In this document: piece by piece, positions 4,726-5,396 of the stretch | Numbering within the stretch: position 1 is the stretch's first letter | Layout of the letters: the number at the start of each line of letters is the position of its first letter | NCBI GenBank assembly: GCA_002440625.1 | Contig: DJUV01000175.1 | Coordinates: forward strand, 1-5,396 | Reading direction: 5' to 3' | Length of the DNA stretch: 5,396 bases | Source: Rhodobacteraceae bacterium UBA6273 | GTDB lineage: Bacteria; Pseudomonadota; Alphaproteobacteria; Rhodobacterales; Rhodobacteraceae | Notes under the pieces: generated by a model | Told to the model about the DNA's origin: nothing | The model's database searches: none | The model's input: the letters and a program-made list of their open reading frames with translations, nothing else | Program-made: the position numbers and the translations under genes

Positions 4726-5259
4726 ATGGCGAAGCGGTGGTATTCGGTGAGCGTTCTCTCGAACTTCGAGAAGAAGATCGCCGAACAGATCAAGCATGCC
4801 GTGGCCGAGAAGGGCCTTGAGGACGAGATCGACGAGGTTCTGGTGCCGACCGAAGAGGTGCTGGAGATCCGCCGCGGCAAGAAGGTCACGTCCGAGCGGC
4901 GCTTCATGCCGGGCTATGTGCTGGTGCACATGGACATGACCGACCGCGGCTATCACCTCATCACCTCGATCAACCGGGTGACGGGTTTCCTTGGTCCGCA
5001 GGGCAAGCCGATGCCGATGCGCGATGCCGAAGTGAACGGCATCCTGAAGCGCGCCGAAGAAGGCCAGGAAGCCCCGCGCAACCTGATCCGCTTCGAGATC
5101 GGCGAGCAGGTGAAGGTGACCGACGGGCCCTTCGACGGCTTCTCGGGCATGGTCGAGGACGTGGACGAACATACGAGCCGCCTGAAGGTGACTGTCTCGA
5201 TCTTCGGCCGGCCTACGCCGGTCGAGCTGGAATTCACGCAGGTGCAGAAAGTCGCCTGA
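4726..5259 (+). CDS. nusG: Transcription termination/antitermination factor NusG
   Basis: This gene encodes the 177-residue NusG. The N-terminal NGN domain (about 4-110) begins KRWYSVSVLSNFEKKIA and includes RRFMPGYVLVHMDM, the surface that binds the RNA polymerase clamp. The C-terminal KOW domain (about 122-177) contains IGEQVKVTDGPFDGFSGMVEDVD, which contacts Rho or ribosomal protein S10. NusG thus adjusts elongation and couples transcription to translation in the cytoplasm. The ATG at 4726 gives the family-typical MAKRWY start and has GAGG (4712-4715) and GAAGG (4718-4722) upstream. A TTG at 4696 would add ten non-conserved residues and is rejected. The gene is followed after 87 bases by rplK, the normal order. 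No domain is missing. Confidence 0.97.
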   Translation: MAKRWYSVSVLSNFEKKIAEQIKHAVAEKGLEDEIDEVLVPTEEVLEIRRGKKVTSERRFMPGYVLVHMDMTDRGYHLITSINRVTGFLGPQGKPMPMRDAEVNGILKRAEEGQEAPRNLIRFEIGEQVKVTDGPFDGFSGMVEDVDEHTSRLKVTVSIFGRPTPVELEFTQVQKVA

Positions 5260-5267
5260 CGTGTGAG

Positions 5268-5303
5268 CCGTGGGAGGTTCCGCCTACGGGCGGGCCGGAC
5301 CAC
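5268..5303 (+). promoter_or_regulatory. Probable L1-binding leader (operator) of the rplK operon
   Basis: The nusG-rplK gap holds GTGGGAGG (5270-5277) and, downstream, ACCAC (5299-5303), so GTGG can pair with CCAC. The same GUGGGAGG ... ACCAC arrangement occurs in the L1-binding arm of 23S rRNA. L1 is known to repress the L11-L1 operon in E. coli by binding a mimic of that rRNA site near the rplK start. A local hairpin CCGTGGG (5268-5274) with CCTACGG (5283-5289) is an alternative pairing. Assigning an L1 operator here is an inference from motif and position. Confidence 0.5.
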
Positions 5304-5309
5304 TAAACT

Positions 5310-5325
5310 GCACTCCCCGGAGTGC
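5310..5325 (+). other. Short inverted repeat just upstream of the rplK ribosome site
   Basis: GCACTCC (5310-5316) and GGAGTGC (5319-5325) are exact complements around CC. As RNA, a 6-bp stem with a four-base loop is possible. It ends eight bases before the rplK Shine-Dalgarno and may belong to the same translational control region as the L1-like motif. Confidence 0.45.
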
Positions 5326-5346
5326 CAGTGACAAAGGAGAGGCCAG

Positions 5347-5396
5347 ATGGCCAAGAAAGTAGTCGGCAGCCTCAAGCTGCAAATCAAGGCGGGGCA
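5347..5396 (+). CDS. rplK: Ribosomal protein L11, N-terminal start (partial)
   Basis: The first 16 complete codons, MAKKVVGSLKLQIKAG, match the highly conserved L11 N-terminus (E. coli MAKKVQAYVKLQVAAG). The gene runs off the right edge. L11 forms the stalk base of the 50S subunit with the 23S GTPase-associated region and is needed for factor binding and the stringent response. The start ATG 5347 has a very good ribosome site, AAGGAG at 5334-5339 with a 7-base spacing. Its position after nusG is the standard arrangement, with rplA (L1) expected next, outside the window. Confidence 0.93.
   Translation, partial: MAKKVVGSLKLQIKAG

Noticed and set aside
3468..4907. Minus-strand open frame of 479 codons across the exported protein gene, secE and nusG
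   Set aside because: It runs antisense through three genes on the plus strand, two of them certain, and has no family resemblance.

Overview
The window is GC-rich DNA from an alphaproteobacterium, most likely a member of the Rhodobacterales. The support for this is the gene order (an EF-Tu end, then tRNA-Trp, secE, nusG and rplK), the sequences of SecE and NusG, and the strong G/C preference at third codon positions. No genus can be named from this sequence alone.

Layout. At 1-56 lies the 3' end of a tuf gene (EF-Tu). It is followed at 71-109 by a second, synonymously recoded copy of the same C-terminal peptide, then a perfect 28-bp palindrome (118-145) and a strong intrinsic terminator (148-175). 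A 231-residue alpha/beta hydrolase (304-999, +) converges on a large class III adenylate cyclase with TolB-N-like and TPR regions (2884-1064, -). The cyclase upstream region carries a perfect 20-bp tandem duplication. tRNA-Trp(CCA) sits at 3109-3184. After it comes a secreted beta-sandwich protein of unknown role (3420-4157, +), then a fold-rich spacer, secE (4359-4541), nusG (4726-5259) and the start of rplK (5347 onward, cut by the window end).

Function. The two ends form a housekeeping translation/transcription/secretion block: EF-Tu, tRNA-Trp, the SecE translocon subunit, transcription factor NusG and ribosomal protein L11. The hydrolase, cyclase and exported protein lie inside this block and look like accessory insertions into a normally compact cluster. 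The regulatory points best supported by sequence are the terminator after tuf, a terminator-like hairpin between secE and nusG, a promoter-like element with an inverted repeat upstream of secE, and a leader before rplK that resembles an L1-binding operator.

I see no CRISPR array, transposase, toxin-antitoxin pair or recognisable new multi-gene system. The most unusual items are the doubled tuf tail with its 12-bp perfect hairpin, the secE-nusG terminator, and a compact three-stem fold in the spacer before secE.
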